Part shown: positions 1 to 6,611 of the stretch, piece after piece
Layout of the letters: each line of letters opens with the position of its first letter
Numbering within the stretch: position 1 is the first letter of the stretch
NCBI GenBank assembly: GCA_015488125.1
Contig: WFOJ01000064.1
Span: 1 to 10,829, forward strand
Length of the DNA: 10,829 nucleotides
DNA from: Mariprofundaceae bacterium
Lineage (GTDB): Bacteria; Pseudomonadota; Zetaproteobacteria; Mariprofundales; Mariprofundaceae
Reading direction: 5' to 3'
Program-made: the position numbers and the translations under genes
Notes under the pieces: generated by a model
What the model was told of the DNA's origin: nothing
Database searches by the model: none
Seen by the model: the letters and a program-made list of their open reading frames with translations, nothing else

Positions 1-1
1 C

Positions 2-457
2 CGTGAATACCATGAGCGGCGCATTGCCAAAACTCTGCCGGCCATGCTCGGTTTTCAGGCCGCTGGCGCAGCGCCCATCGTCAATGGCGCGCCTGTGGAA
101 CACCCTGAAACCGTGGCTACAGCCATTCGCATCGGCAAGCCTGCCTCCTGGACGCAGGCAGAAGAAGCCAGGGATCAGTCAGGCGGGCGCATTGACGCCG
201 TTACCGATGAAGAAATTCTCGAAGCCTACAATATGCTGGCATCGCTAGAAGGCGTGTTTTGCGAACCAGCATCAGCCGCCTCAGTTGCCGGTATTATCAA
301 ACTCAACAAGGCGGGCTATTTCAAACCGGGGGCACGTATTGTCTGTACACTGACGGGCAACGGCCTGAAGGATCCGGATACGGCGATGCGCAATGTCCCT
401 CAGCCTGTTACCATTGATGCGGACGAATCCGAAGTTCGTCGCCTGTTGCAGGCATAA
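2..457 (+). CDS. thrC: Threonine synthase, C-terminal part (5' end outside window)
   Basis: Threonine synthase is a PLP enzyme that converts O-phospho-L-homoserine to L-threonine, the last step of threonine synthesis. Only about the last 151 residues are present. The reading frame is open from base 2 and runs through the Met at 44, which is an internal codon and not the start: in-frame sequence before it (REYHERRIAKTLPA) continues the family pattern. Visible family segments are MLGFQAAGAAPIV, then PVEHPETVATAIRIGKPASW, then FCEPASAASVAGI and the near-terminal CTLTGNGLKDPD. The PLP-binding lysine and the N-terminal domain lie upstream of the window. The gene ends with TAA, and an outer-membrane protein gene begins 12 bp later, so the two may be co-transcribed. 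In many proteobacteria thrC follows hom, which would be expected just upstream. The assignment is very secure. Confidence 0.95.
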   Translation, partial: REYHERRIAKTLPAMLGFQAAGAAPIVNGAPVEHPETVATAIRIGKPASWTQAEEARDQSGGRIDAVTDEEILEAYNMLASLEGVFCEPASAASVAGIIKLNKAGYFKPGARIVCTLTGNGLKDPDTAMRNVPQPVTIDADESEVRRLLQA

Positions 458-469
458 GGAGTATCCATT

Positions 470-1054
470 ATGAACACACCTTCCAATTACCGCATGGTAT
501 TACTGACAGCACTGGCATTATATGCCACTCCGGCGGCGGCTGAAAACATCAAGGTTTATACCGGCGTGGGCCTGGGCAACTTCGGCGTGGACTATGGCCA
601 TGATGCCACAGGGGCGGCCATTAAGGGAAATTCGGCATTTGGCGGTTATCTGAGCGTTGCTGCTGACCTTAATCCCTATCTTTCCCTTGAGTTTCGCTAT
701 GGCCGTGGTGGCAGCAGCACACTGAAACGCAATGGCGCGAACTGGGCTGGTCACAGCGTTAGCATCGATGGCCTAAGCAGCATGCTGATACGGCCCCAGT
801 TCCCTGTTGAACACCACGGTCACCTTTATGCCATGTTTGGCATTTCCTCGGGCAAACTGCGCTACGTTAATGGCGGCGTTGCCAAAACAACGAGTAAAAG
901 TGGTCTCAGCTACGGTGCCGGCTTCAAGGTGCATATCCAGGATACTTTTTCAGTGGGTTTTGAATATACCCGCTACACCAGCAGACGTAATTTTTCCAAA
1001 AACCATGGACAAATTTCCGGTTACGCCCTGCAACTTCATTATCTACTGGATTGA
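470..1054 (+). CDS. Small outer-membrane beta-barrel protein, function unknown
   Basis: A 194-residue predicted exported protein. Residues 1-24 look like a signal peptide: an Arg at 8, a hydrophobic stretch (MVLLTALALYAT) and an Ala-X-Ala site ending in PAAA, giving a mature N-terminus at Glu25. The mature part (about 170 residues) is rich in Gly, Ser and aromatics and has short alternating polar/nonpolar segments such as IKVYTGVGLGNFGVDYG, YLSLEFRYGRG, HLYAMFGISSGKLRYV, FSVGFEYTRY and YALQLHYLL. This is the look of an eight-stranded OmpA/OmpX/opacity-type barrel. The C-terminus ends LHYLLD and lacks the usual final Phe. No enzymatic motif is seen. A good ribosome site (AGGAG, 457-461) lies 8 bp before the ATG. 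The gene follows thrC closely but has no evident functional link to it. A role in adhesion or envelope stability would be a guess. Confidence 0.75.
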   Translation: MNTPSNYRMVLLTALALYATPAAAENIKVYTGVGLGNFGVDYGHDATGAAIKGNSAFGGYLSVAADLNPYLSLEFRYGRGGSSTLKRNGANWAGHSVSIDGLSSMLIRPQFPVEHHGHLYAMFGISSGKLRYVNGGVAKTTSKSGLSYGAGFKVHIQDTFSVGFEYTRYTSRRNFSKNHGQISGYALQLHYLLD

Positions 1055-1178
1055 TCGCCCATACCATAGACGCATAGACCATGGAGTGACTGTACGTTTT
1101 GTAACATCCACGTCATATGGCATGTACACTCGTTTCCCGCGACATTAGCGAAACCCGTATGGCGCATTTTTCGTTTTC

Positions 1179-1187
1179 TGCTATGAT
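1179..1187 (+). promoter_or_regulatory. Probable extended -10 promoter element for kdsA
   Basis: The sequence TGCTATGAT contains TATGAT (five of six matches to the sigma-70 -10 box) preceded by TGN, the extended -10 signature. A -35 box at 17-bp spacing (1159-1164, ATGGCG) is poor, as is common for extended -10 promoters. Transcription would begin near 1194-1196, giving a leader of about 23 nt with the ribosome site in it. The assignment is inferred from sequence only. Confidence 0.5.
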
Positions 1188-1207
1188 TCGCGCCTTTTTT
1201 TGATTTT

Positions 1208-1212
1208 GGGGG
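1208..1212 (+). promoter_or_regulatory. Ribosome binding site that decides the kdsA start
   Basis: A run of five G (GGGGG) lies 5 bp before a GTG codon at 1218. It supports GTG as the start instead of the in-frame TTG at 1200, which has only a T-rich run in front of it. The GTG also gives a protein N-terminus of normal family length. Confidence 0.55.
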
Positions 1213-1217
1213 CTTTG

Positions 1218-2051
1218 GTGAATACACAGCGAACTGTCCGCATCCGTGATTATGACATTGGAAACACCCAGTCTTTGGCGGTGTTTGCTGGACCGTGCGT
1301 GATTGAAGGTGAAGCGTTCACCATGCGCGTAGCGGAACGCATTGCGCAGATTGCCACTGATGTAGCCATGCCAGTGGTCTTCAAATCGAGTTTTGACAAG
1401 GCCAACCGAACCAGTGGCAACGGCTTTCGCGGCCCGGGACTGGAAGAGGGGCTGCGTATTTTGCAGCGGGTTCGCGATGAACTTGGTTTGCCGGTGATGA
1501 CCGATGTGCATGAAGCATCGCAGGTAGCGGCAGTGGCCGAAGTTGCCGATATTCTGCAAACGCCTGCCTTTCTGTGCCGTCAGACGGATTTTATTCATGC
1601 CGTGGCAGCCAGCGGCAAGCCGGTGAACATCAAAAAAGGGCAATTTCTCGCTCCCTGGGATATGCAGCATGTGCTGGAAAAAGCGCAAGCCACCGGCAAT
1701 AACAACATCATGCTGTGTGAACGCGGTGTCAGCTTTGGCTACAACAATCTGGTATCGGATATGCGTTCGCTGCTGGTCATGCGGACCTTTGGCGCACCTG
1801 TGGTCTATGATGCCACACATTCCGTGCAGCAGCCTGGCGGACTTGGCGGCGCCACCGGTGGTAATCGTGAATTCGTACCGGGACTGGCGCGGGCGGCTGT
1901 GGCCACTGGCGTGGCGGCAGTGTTCATGGAAGTTCACCCCGAGCCGGATCATGCCAAATCTGACGGGCCGAATTCACTAAGACTGGATGATTTGCCTGCC
2001 TTGCTGCGACAACTGAAGCAAATTGACCAATTCATTAAATCCGTTGCCTGA
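1218..2051 (+). CDS. kdsA: 3-deoxy-D-manno-octulosonate-8-phosphate synthase, metal-dependent class
   Basis: This enzyme condenses phosphoenolpyruvate with D-arabinose 5-phosphate to give Kdo-8-phosphate, an early cytosolic step toward the inner core of LPS. From the GTG start it has 277 residues (E. coli KdsA has 284). Family segments seen are AGPCVIE, KSSFDKANR, RGPGLEEGL, TDVHEASQ, PAFLCRQTDF, NIKKGQFLAP, SFGYNNLV and HPEPDHAKSDGP. The enzyme belongs to the metal-requiring class: Cys27, His201, Glu238 and Asp249 have exactly the spacing of the known Aquifex ligands Cys11, His185, Glu222 and Asp233. The metal-independent E. coli type has Asn at the first position and a CDG motif, where this protein has SDG. 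It sits just upstream of eno, as in many proteobacteria, but eno has its own leader. The start is the least certain part: an in-frame TTG at 1200 would add six residues. Confidence 0.96.
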   Translation: MNTQRTVRIRDYDIGNTQSLAVFAGPCVIEGEAFTMRVAERIAQIATDVAMPVVFKSSFDKANRTSGNGFRGPGLEEGLRILQRVRDELGLPVMTDVHEASQVAAVAEVADILQTPAFLCRQTDFIHAVAASGKPVNIKKGQFLAPWDMQHVLEKAQATGNNNIMLCERGVSFGYNNLVSDMRSLLVMRTFGAPVVYDATHSVQQPGGLGGATGGNREFVPGLARAAVATGVAAVFMEVHPEPDHAKSDGPNSLRLDDLPALLRQLKQIDQFIKSVA

Positions 2052-2119
2052 AAATACCTGGCGAATATGCAACAAAACGCCGACCTAACGTGTTGCAGGC
2101 AACCTCAATAGAAAAAACA

Positions 2120-2150
2120 GGCATGCGCTGTGCATGCTCTTATTTAGTTT
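2120..2150 (+). terminator. Terminator-like hairpin between kdsA and eno
   Basis: GCATGC (2121-2126) and GCATGC (2132-2137) form a 6-bp stem with a 5-nt loop. One G-U pair (2120 with 2138) can extend it. The sequence downstream (TCTTATTTAGTTT) is U-rich but broken. This could be a weak terminator for kdsA or a structured part of the eno leader; its right edge is only about 20 bp from the eno start. The rest of the 117-bp gap (2052-2168) shows an 8-bp inverted repeat (GTTGCCTG at 2043-2050 with CAGGCAAC at 2096-2103) and no clear promoter. Confidence 0.4.
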
Positions 2151-2168
2151 GTAGGACAGGAGATATAA

Positions 2169-3446
2169 GTGGGTAATATCGTACATGTGCATGGCCGTGA
2201 AGTATTCGATTCGCGTGGTAACCCGACGGTAGAAGTCGAAGTCACGCTTGACAGCGGCGCTTTTGGCCGTGCCATCGTACCAAGCGGCGCCTCCACCGGC
2301 TCGCGTGAAGCGGTAGAATTGCGTGACGGCGGCAGTCGTCTGGGCGGCAAGGGCGTGCGTCAGGCAGTAGCCAACGTCAATACTGAAATTGCCGATGCCC
2401 TGCGCGGCATGGATGCCGCCAATCAACAGGCCATTGACAAGGCCATGATTGAACTTGACGGTACACCCAACAAGCAGCGCCTGGGAGCCAATGCCATTCT
2501 TGGTGCGTCCATAGCGACGGCTGTGGCCATGGCTGATGAACGTGGCCTGCCATTGTATCGCTATCTGGGTGGCGCGCAGGCAACCATTTTGCCTGTGCCA
2601 TGCATGAACGTCATCAACGGCGGTTCACATGCTGATAACAATATTGATTTTCAGGAATACATGATTGCACCGGTAGGTGCCAGCACCTTTGCTGATGCGC
2701 TGGCCATGGGTACCGAGGTTTTCCATGCCCTGAGCGCGGTACTGAAAAAAGCCGGACATGTCACCGCCGTCGGCGATGAGGGCGGCTTTGCACCGAATCT
2801 GGCCTCCAATGAAGAAGGCATCCAGGTGATTCTGCAGGCCATTGAACAGGCCGGGCTGAAAGCAGGTGATGATGTGGTGCTGGCGTCCGATGTGGCTGCC
2901 TCCGAATTTTACCGCGATGGTCGGTATCATCTCGCTGGTGAACAACGTTCGCTGGATGCCGACGGCATGATTGACCTGCTGGAATCACTGATCCGGCAAT
3001 ACCCACTGGTCTCCATCGAGGATGGCCTGGATGAAAATGACTGGGACGGCTGGAAACGCATGACAGAGCGTCTGGGCGATGATGTGCAACTGGTCGGCGA
3101 TGATTTATTCGTCACCAACCCGGCGATTCTGGGCGAAGGCATTGATAGGGGCATTGCCAATGCCCTGCTCGTCAAGGTCAACCAGATTGGCACGCTCAGC
3201 GAAACCATGGCTGCCGTCAACAAGGCTCATCTGGCCAATTACCGCTGCATGATCTCGCATCGTTCCGGCGAAACAGAAGACACCAGTATTGCCGATCTGG
3301 CGGTAGCGCTTGGCACCATGCAGATCAAATCCGGCTCGGCCTCGCGTACCGATCGCATGGCCAAATACAATCAGTTACTGCGCATCGAGGAAGAACTCGG
3401 TGCTGGTGCTGTGTTTGCCGGACGTTCTGCCTTTAAGCGTTACTGA
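2169..3446 (+). CDS. eno: Enolase
   Basis: Enolase interconverts 2-phosphoglycerate and phosphoenolpyruvate in glycolysis and gluconeogenesis. In many bacteria it is also part of the RNA degradosome. The protein has 425 residues (E. coli 432) and every key element is intact: N-terminal GREVFDSRGNPTVEVEV, the flexible loop SGASTGSREAVELRDG, Glu204 in GDEGGFAPN (acid), Mg2+ ligands Asp241, Glu284 and Asp311, the base Lys336 in KVNQIGT, the SHRSGETED loop at 363-371, and Lys387 near the C-terminus. The start is GTG, supported by AGGAG at 2158-2162, 6 bp before it; the protein begins directly with the normal family N-terminus (GNIVHVHGREVFDSRGNP). The upstream kdsA product uses PEP, the enolase product, though kdsA and eno may be separate transcripts. 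ftsB begins 21 bp after the stop, a conserved proteobacterial arrangement. Confidence 0.99.
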   Translation: MGNIVHVHGREVFDSRGNPTVEVEVTLDSGAFGRAIVPSGASTGSREAVELRDGGSRLGGKGVRQAVANVNTEIADALRGMDAANQQAIDKAMIELDGTPNKQRLGANAILGASIATAVAMADERGLPLYRYLGGAQATILPVPCMNVINGGSHADNNIDFQEYMIAPVGASTFADALAMGTEVFHALSAVLKKAGHVTAVGDEGGFAPNLASNEEGIQVILQAIEQAGLKAGDDVVLASDVAASEFYRDGRYHLAGEQRSLDADGMIDLLESLIRQYPLVSIEDGLDENDWDGWKRMTERLGDDVQLVGDDLFVTNPAILGEGIDRGIANALLVKVNQIGTLSETMAAVNKAHLANYRCMISHRSGETEDTSIADLAVALGTMQIKSGSASRTDRMAKYNQLLRIEEELGAGAVFAGRSAFKRY

Positions 3447-3467
3447 TTCTGCCCTTCACCTGTCATC

Positions 3468-3794
3468 ATGCAACGCATGCTGTTCGTTCTCGAATTTCTG
3501 CAACGGCATCCCTGGGTGGTGACGGTTTTTGGGGCTGTGGTAGCCCTGTGGCTGATCTATAGCGTGCTGTTCTCCGGCCACGGGCTGCCGCGTTATCTGG
3601 ATGAAGTCCGGGAACTCAGGGTGTTGCAGTACGATTTACAGCAAGTGCGGGCAAAGCGTGAACAGCTGGCACAGCGCGTGCTGCTGCTGCGTAGCGACCG
3701 CAGTTATCTTGAGTCGGTGATCCACCGTGAACTGGGCTATGTGTACCCCGATGAATATATTCTGATCAGAAAGGAAGCGACCCCCTCGCCATGA
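3468..3794 (+). CDS. ftsB: Cell division protein FtsB (DivIC/septum formation initiator family)
   Basis: FtsB is a small bitopic inner-membrane protein. With FtsL and FtsQ it forms the divisome subcomplex that helps activate septal peptidoglycan synthesis by FtsW/FtsI. The 108-residue product has a short cytoplasmic N-terminus, one membrane segment at about 17-35 (VVTVFGAVVALWLIYSVLF), a Gly-containing linker, then a periplasmic coiled coil at about 42-80 with heptad Leu/Val (ELRVLQYDLQQVRAKREQL). The end (RELGYVYPDEYIL) matches the usual FtsB finish. Position directly after eno supports the call. The start is unsure: ATG at 3468 or ATG at 3477 three codons on, neither with a strong ribosome site, so translation may depend on coupling to eno, 21 bp upstream. 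The stop codon overlaps the gltX start (ATGA at 3791-3794). Confidence 0.93.
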   Translation: MQRMLFVLEFLQRHPWVVTVFGAVVALWLIYSVLFSGHGLPRYLDEVRELRVLQYDLQQVRAKREQLAQRVLLLRSDRSYLESVIHRELGYVYPDEYILIRKEATPSP

Positions 3795-5185
3795 ATGCAC
3801 CTGATAACGGCGTAATCACACGCTTTGCCCCCAGCCCTACCGGCATGCTACACCTTGGTAATGTACGCACAGCATTGCTCAACTATTTGTATGCCAAAGC
3901 CTGCCAGGGTCAGTTTGTGTTGCGCTTTGAGGATACCGATCAGACGCGCTCTGCCGATCACTTTATGGCAGCCATCATGGAAGATTTGCAGTGGCTGGGG
4001 CTGCAATGGGATGGCGATATTCGCTTTCAGCGTGCCCATGCCGATGCGCATCGGCAGGCTTTGCAGCAACTGGCGGATGAAGGCCTGGCTTATCCCTGTT
4101 TTTGCTCTGAGCATCAGCTCAGCCTGGATCGCAAACTGGCCACCTCCCGTGGCCTGCCACCGCGTTATAGTGGCCGCTGCCGCCAGTTAGGCAGCAGCGA
4201 ACGTCAGCAGCGCATGGCGCAGGAAGCCCATGTCTGGCGGCTGGCGATTCATCAGGATGACGACAGCGAAGTCGTCGTGCCCGATCTGCTGCGACAACAG
4301 GTGCATTTTCGTTGCCGCGATCTTGATGATCCGATCGTGGTACGCAGTGACGGTAGTTTCACCTTTTTGCTGCCCAATGCCATCGACGATGCCCTGGACG
4401 GCATCACCCATGCCCTGCGCGGTGATGACCACCTGACCAATTCCGCCTATCAGGTCTGGTTACTGGAACGTCTGGGCCATCGGGCGCCGCGCTACGCCCA
4501 TCACGGCTTGCTGCTCGGCGCTGACGGAGCCAAATTATCCAAGCGCACGGGCGGCCATGAGGTCGCTGCATTGCGCCAGGCTGGATTGCTGCCGCAGGCG
4601 CTGGTGCAAACCATGGCTCGGCTGGGGCATCCGAATATGCCGGAGCAGGCAGACAGCCCGGCAGCACTGGCGGCGCATTTTCATGTAGAACAACTCTCAA
4701 CCGCTTCCGTGCGCTGGCATGATGAAGCCATGTGGCGACTGCACAGCCAGCTGCTGCATCGTCTTCCCCCTGAACGTTTCGCAGCATTATTGCCGCCGCT
4801 TCCCGTTCACCTGGATGAAAGTAGAAAACAGGCATTCGCAGCGTTGATTCAGGCCAATATCGAGCGTGCTGAACAGGCGAGCATGTTTTTCCGCCTGCTG
4901 GATGCAACGCAGCCACTGGATGATGCAGCGATGCGCGTATTACAGGAAGCAGGCAAGGCATTCTTTCAACAGGCCGCAGCCTTGTGGCATGAACACGCCG
5001 GTGACTGGAAAGGCTGGACACAGGCTGTGCGCCAGCAAACCGGTCGCAAGGGACGCGCTCTGTTCCTACCCTTACGTATCGCCTTAAGTGGCGCCTGCTG
5101 TGGCCCGGAAATGCATAATATTATTGCTTTTCTCGGTGTTCAGGGCGTGCAGGAACGCTTACGCCACTGTGTGGAGATCCTATGA
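3791..5185 (+). CDS. gltX: Glutamate--tRNA ligase
   Basis: Class I aminoacyl-tRNA synthetase that attaches glutamate to tRNA-Glu in the cytosol. The protein has 464 residues (E. coli 471). It has the catalytic signature HLGN (21-24, the HIGH motif) in RFAPSPTGMLHLGNVRTAL, LRFEDTDQTRS, and KLSKR at 248-252. A zinc-site pattern like that of E. coli GltX is present: Cys103-X-Cys105, then Tyr126 and Cys130 in RYSGRC. The C-terminal 180 residues are the more variable anticodon-binding part, ending ALSGACCGPEMHNIIAFLG, typical of bacterial GltX. Lack of the long insert seen in GlnRS, and full length, rule out the truncated GluQ type. It overlaps ftsB and cysS by 4 bp at each end, so expression is probably coupled. 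Some proteobacteria carry two GltX paralogues with different tRNA preference; which type this is cannot be told here. Confidence 0.95.
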   Translation: MNAPDNGVITRFAPSPTGMLHLGNVRTALLNYLYAKACQGQFVLRFEDTDQTRSADHFMAAIMEDLQWLGLQWDGDIRFQRAHADAHRQALQQLADEGLAYPCFCSEHQLSLDRKLATSRGLPPRYSGRCRQLGSSERQQRMAQEAHVWRLAIHQDDDSEVVVPDLLRQQVHFRCRDLDDPIVVRSDGSFTFLLPNAIDDALDGITHALRGDDHLTNSAYQVWLLERLGHRAPRYAHHGLLLGADGAKLSKRTGGHEVAALRQAGLLPQALVQTMARLGHPNMPEQADSPAALAAHFHVEQLSTASVRWHDEAMWRLHSQLLHRLPPERFAALLPPLPVHLDESRKQAFAALIQANIERAEQASMFFRLLDATQPLDDAAMRVLQEAGKAFFQQAAALWHEHAGDWKGWTQAVRQQTGRKGRALFLPLRIALSGACCGPEMHNIIAFLGVQGVQERLRHCVEIL

Positions 5186-6561
5186 CATTGCAGGTTTACA
5201 ATTCCCTTCATCGCCGCAAGGAAGTATTTGAGCCCGTACAGCCTGGCAAAGTGGGCATGTACGTTTGCGGCGTAACGGTCTATGACTACAGCCATATCGG
5301 CCATGCCCGCGTCATGGTGGTGTTTGACACCATTTACCGCTGGCTGCAACGCTGCGGCTATGATGTCCGCTACGTGCGCAATTTTACTGATGTGGACGAC
5401 AAAATCATCCGTCGCGCTGCTGAAACCGGCATCAGCATTGGCGAATTAACCGACAAAATGATCGCCGCTTTTCATGAGGATATGGATGCCCTCGGTTGCT
5501 TGCGACCAACGCTGGAGCCACGTGCCACCGCTCACATGAACGAAATACAGACCATGATTGCGGCCCTGATCGCGCAAGGCGTAGCCTATATCGGCGATTC
5601 CGGCGATGTGCTGTATGCCGTGCGCAAGTTTGCCGATTATGGCCGACTTTCCGGTAAGAATATTGACGAACTGGAAGCTGGCAGCCGCGTGGAAATCGAT
5701 GAAAACAAGCGCGATCCCCTGGATTTTGTCCTCTGGAAGCAGGCCAAAGCAGGCGAACCCGGCTGGGATTCGCCGTGGGGACGTGGTCGTCCTGGCTGGC
5801 ATATTGAATGCTCGGCCATGAGTTGCGCCCACCTGGGCGCTAGCTTTGATATTCATGGCGGCGGCATGGATCTTAAGTTCCCTCATCATGAAAACGAGAT
5901 TGCGCAAGCCCGTGCCGCCAATCATGGTGACTTTGCCCGCTACTGGCTGCATAATGGTTTTGTCAATATTAACGCTGAAAAAATGTCCAAATCACTGGGG
6001 AATTTCTTCACCATTCGCGATGTTCGCCAGCGCTATGATGCCGAAGTGCTGCGCATGTTCATCCTTGGCACACATTACCGCTCGCCGCTGGATTTTTCGG
6101 ATGCGGCGCTGGATGCAGCGCAGGCGGCGCTAAATCGCATTTACACCAGTCGTCAACGAATTGATGCGCTACAAGCAGCGCCACCAGCGGATGATTCGGC
6201 GCTACCGGCAGATTTTGTTGCCGCCATGCATGATGATTTTAATACCCCGGAAGCATTGGCGGTATTGTTTGAACACTGCCGGTGGATCAACAAGGCACTG
6301 GATACCGGCAAGGATTGCCGTGAAGCCATGAGCGCTTTTTTCGCCATGACGCAGCAGTTGGGACTGGCCACCCGGCGCGGAGACGACTGGTTTCATCGCG
6401 CCGCCGATAATGTCGCTGCCATCGAAGCAAAAATCGCTGCCCGCAACGAGGCTCGCAAAAATCGTAATTTTGCCCTGGCCGATCAGCTTCGTGACGAACT
6501 ACTGGCCGATGGTATTATTCTTGAAGACGGGCCACAAGGCACCACCTGGAAACGTCAGTAA
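5182..6561 (+). CDS. cysS: Cysteine--tRNA ligase
   Basis: Class I aminoacyl-tRNA synthetase that charges tRNA-Cys. The protein has 459 residues (E. coli 461) and appears complete. Zinc-dependent selection of cysteine is shown by Cys29 in MYVCGVTVYD, Cys210 in IECSAMS, and His235 and Glu239 in PHHENE, matching the four E. coli ligands. HIGH is at 38-41 and KMSKS at 267-271. NFTDVDDKI and the GWHIECS segment are family hallmarks. The C-terminal domain ends with NFALADQLRDELLADGIILEDGPQGTTW, also standard. The ATG overlaps the gltX stop (ATGA at 5182-5185), so translation is likely coupled to gltX. A gltX-cysS neighbourhood is found in several bacterial groups, and both enzymes draw on the same synthesis fold. 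Confidence 0.98.
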   Translation: MTLQVYNSLHRRKEVFEPVQPGKVGMYVCGVTVYDYSHIGHARVMVVFDTIYRWLQRCGYDVRYVRNFTDVDDKIIRRAAETGISIGELTDKMIAAFHEDMDALGCLRPTLEPRATAHMNEIQTMIAALIAQGVAYIGDSGDVLYAVRKFADYGRLSGKNIDELEAGSRVEIDENKRDPLDFVLWKQAKAGEPGWDSPWGRGRPGWHIECSAMSCAHLGASFDIHGGGMDLKFPHHENEIAQARAANHGDFARYWLHNGFVNINAEKMSKSLGNFFTIRDVRQRYDAEVLRMFILGTHYRSPLDFSDAALDAAQAALNRIYTSRQRIDALQAAPPADDSALPADFVAAMHDDFNTPEALAVLFEHCRWINKALDTGKDCREAMSAFFAMTQQLGLATRRGDDWFHRAADNVAAIEAKIAARNEARKNRNFALADQLRDELLADGIILEDGPQGTTWKRQ

Positions 6562-6564
6562 ACA

Positions 6565-6585
6565 CAGCTCCTCATTGAGAGGCTG
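6565..6585 (+). repeat. Hairpin between cysS and the DUF4438 gene
   Basis: A 21-nt near-palindrome, CAGCTCCTCATTGAGAGGCTG, can fold into eight pairs (one of them G-U) with one C-A mismatch and a 3-nt loop. No U-tract follows, so it is not a standard intrinsic terminator. It lies 3 bp after the cysS stop and could be a processing or stability element that sets different levels for the genes on either side. The role is inferred. Confidence 0.4.
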
Positions 6586-6611
6586 ACACCAGCAAACATA
6601 CAGGAGTTACC

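Larger units (their letters stand above)
1055..1217. other. Intergenic region between the barrel gene and kdsA
   Basis: This 163-bp gap holds the probable kdsA promoter near its right end. A 7-bp direct repeat (CATAGAC at 1065-1071 and 1073-1079) sits at its left end and is probably chance. TGTAC at 1091-1095 and GTACA at 1123-1127 form a weak, widely spaced inverted pair. I see no convincing terminator directly after the barrel gene, no tRNA and no small ORF with a ribosome site. Confidence 0.6.

Noticed and set aside
1065..1079. Direct repeat CATAGAC twice with a 1-bp gap, as an operator
   Set aside because: Seven bases repeated once, over 100 bp from the likely promoter, is weak and could be chance.
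1113..1952. Long reverse-strand open frame (279 codons) opposite kdsA
   Set aside because: It lies fully antisense to a certain gene, its translation is rich in His, Arg and Cys with no recognisable family, and it has the look of a shadow frame in GC-rich DNA.
4404..5021. Reverse-strand open frame (205 codons) opposite gltX
   Set aside because: Antisense to the conserved gltX gene, with a Pro/Arg/His-rich composition and no domain; shadow frame.
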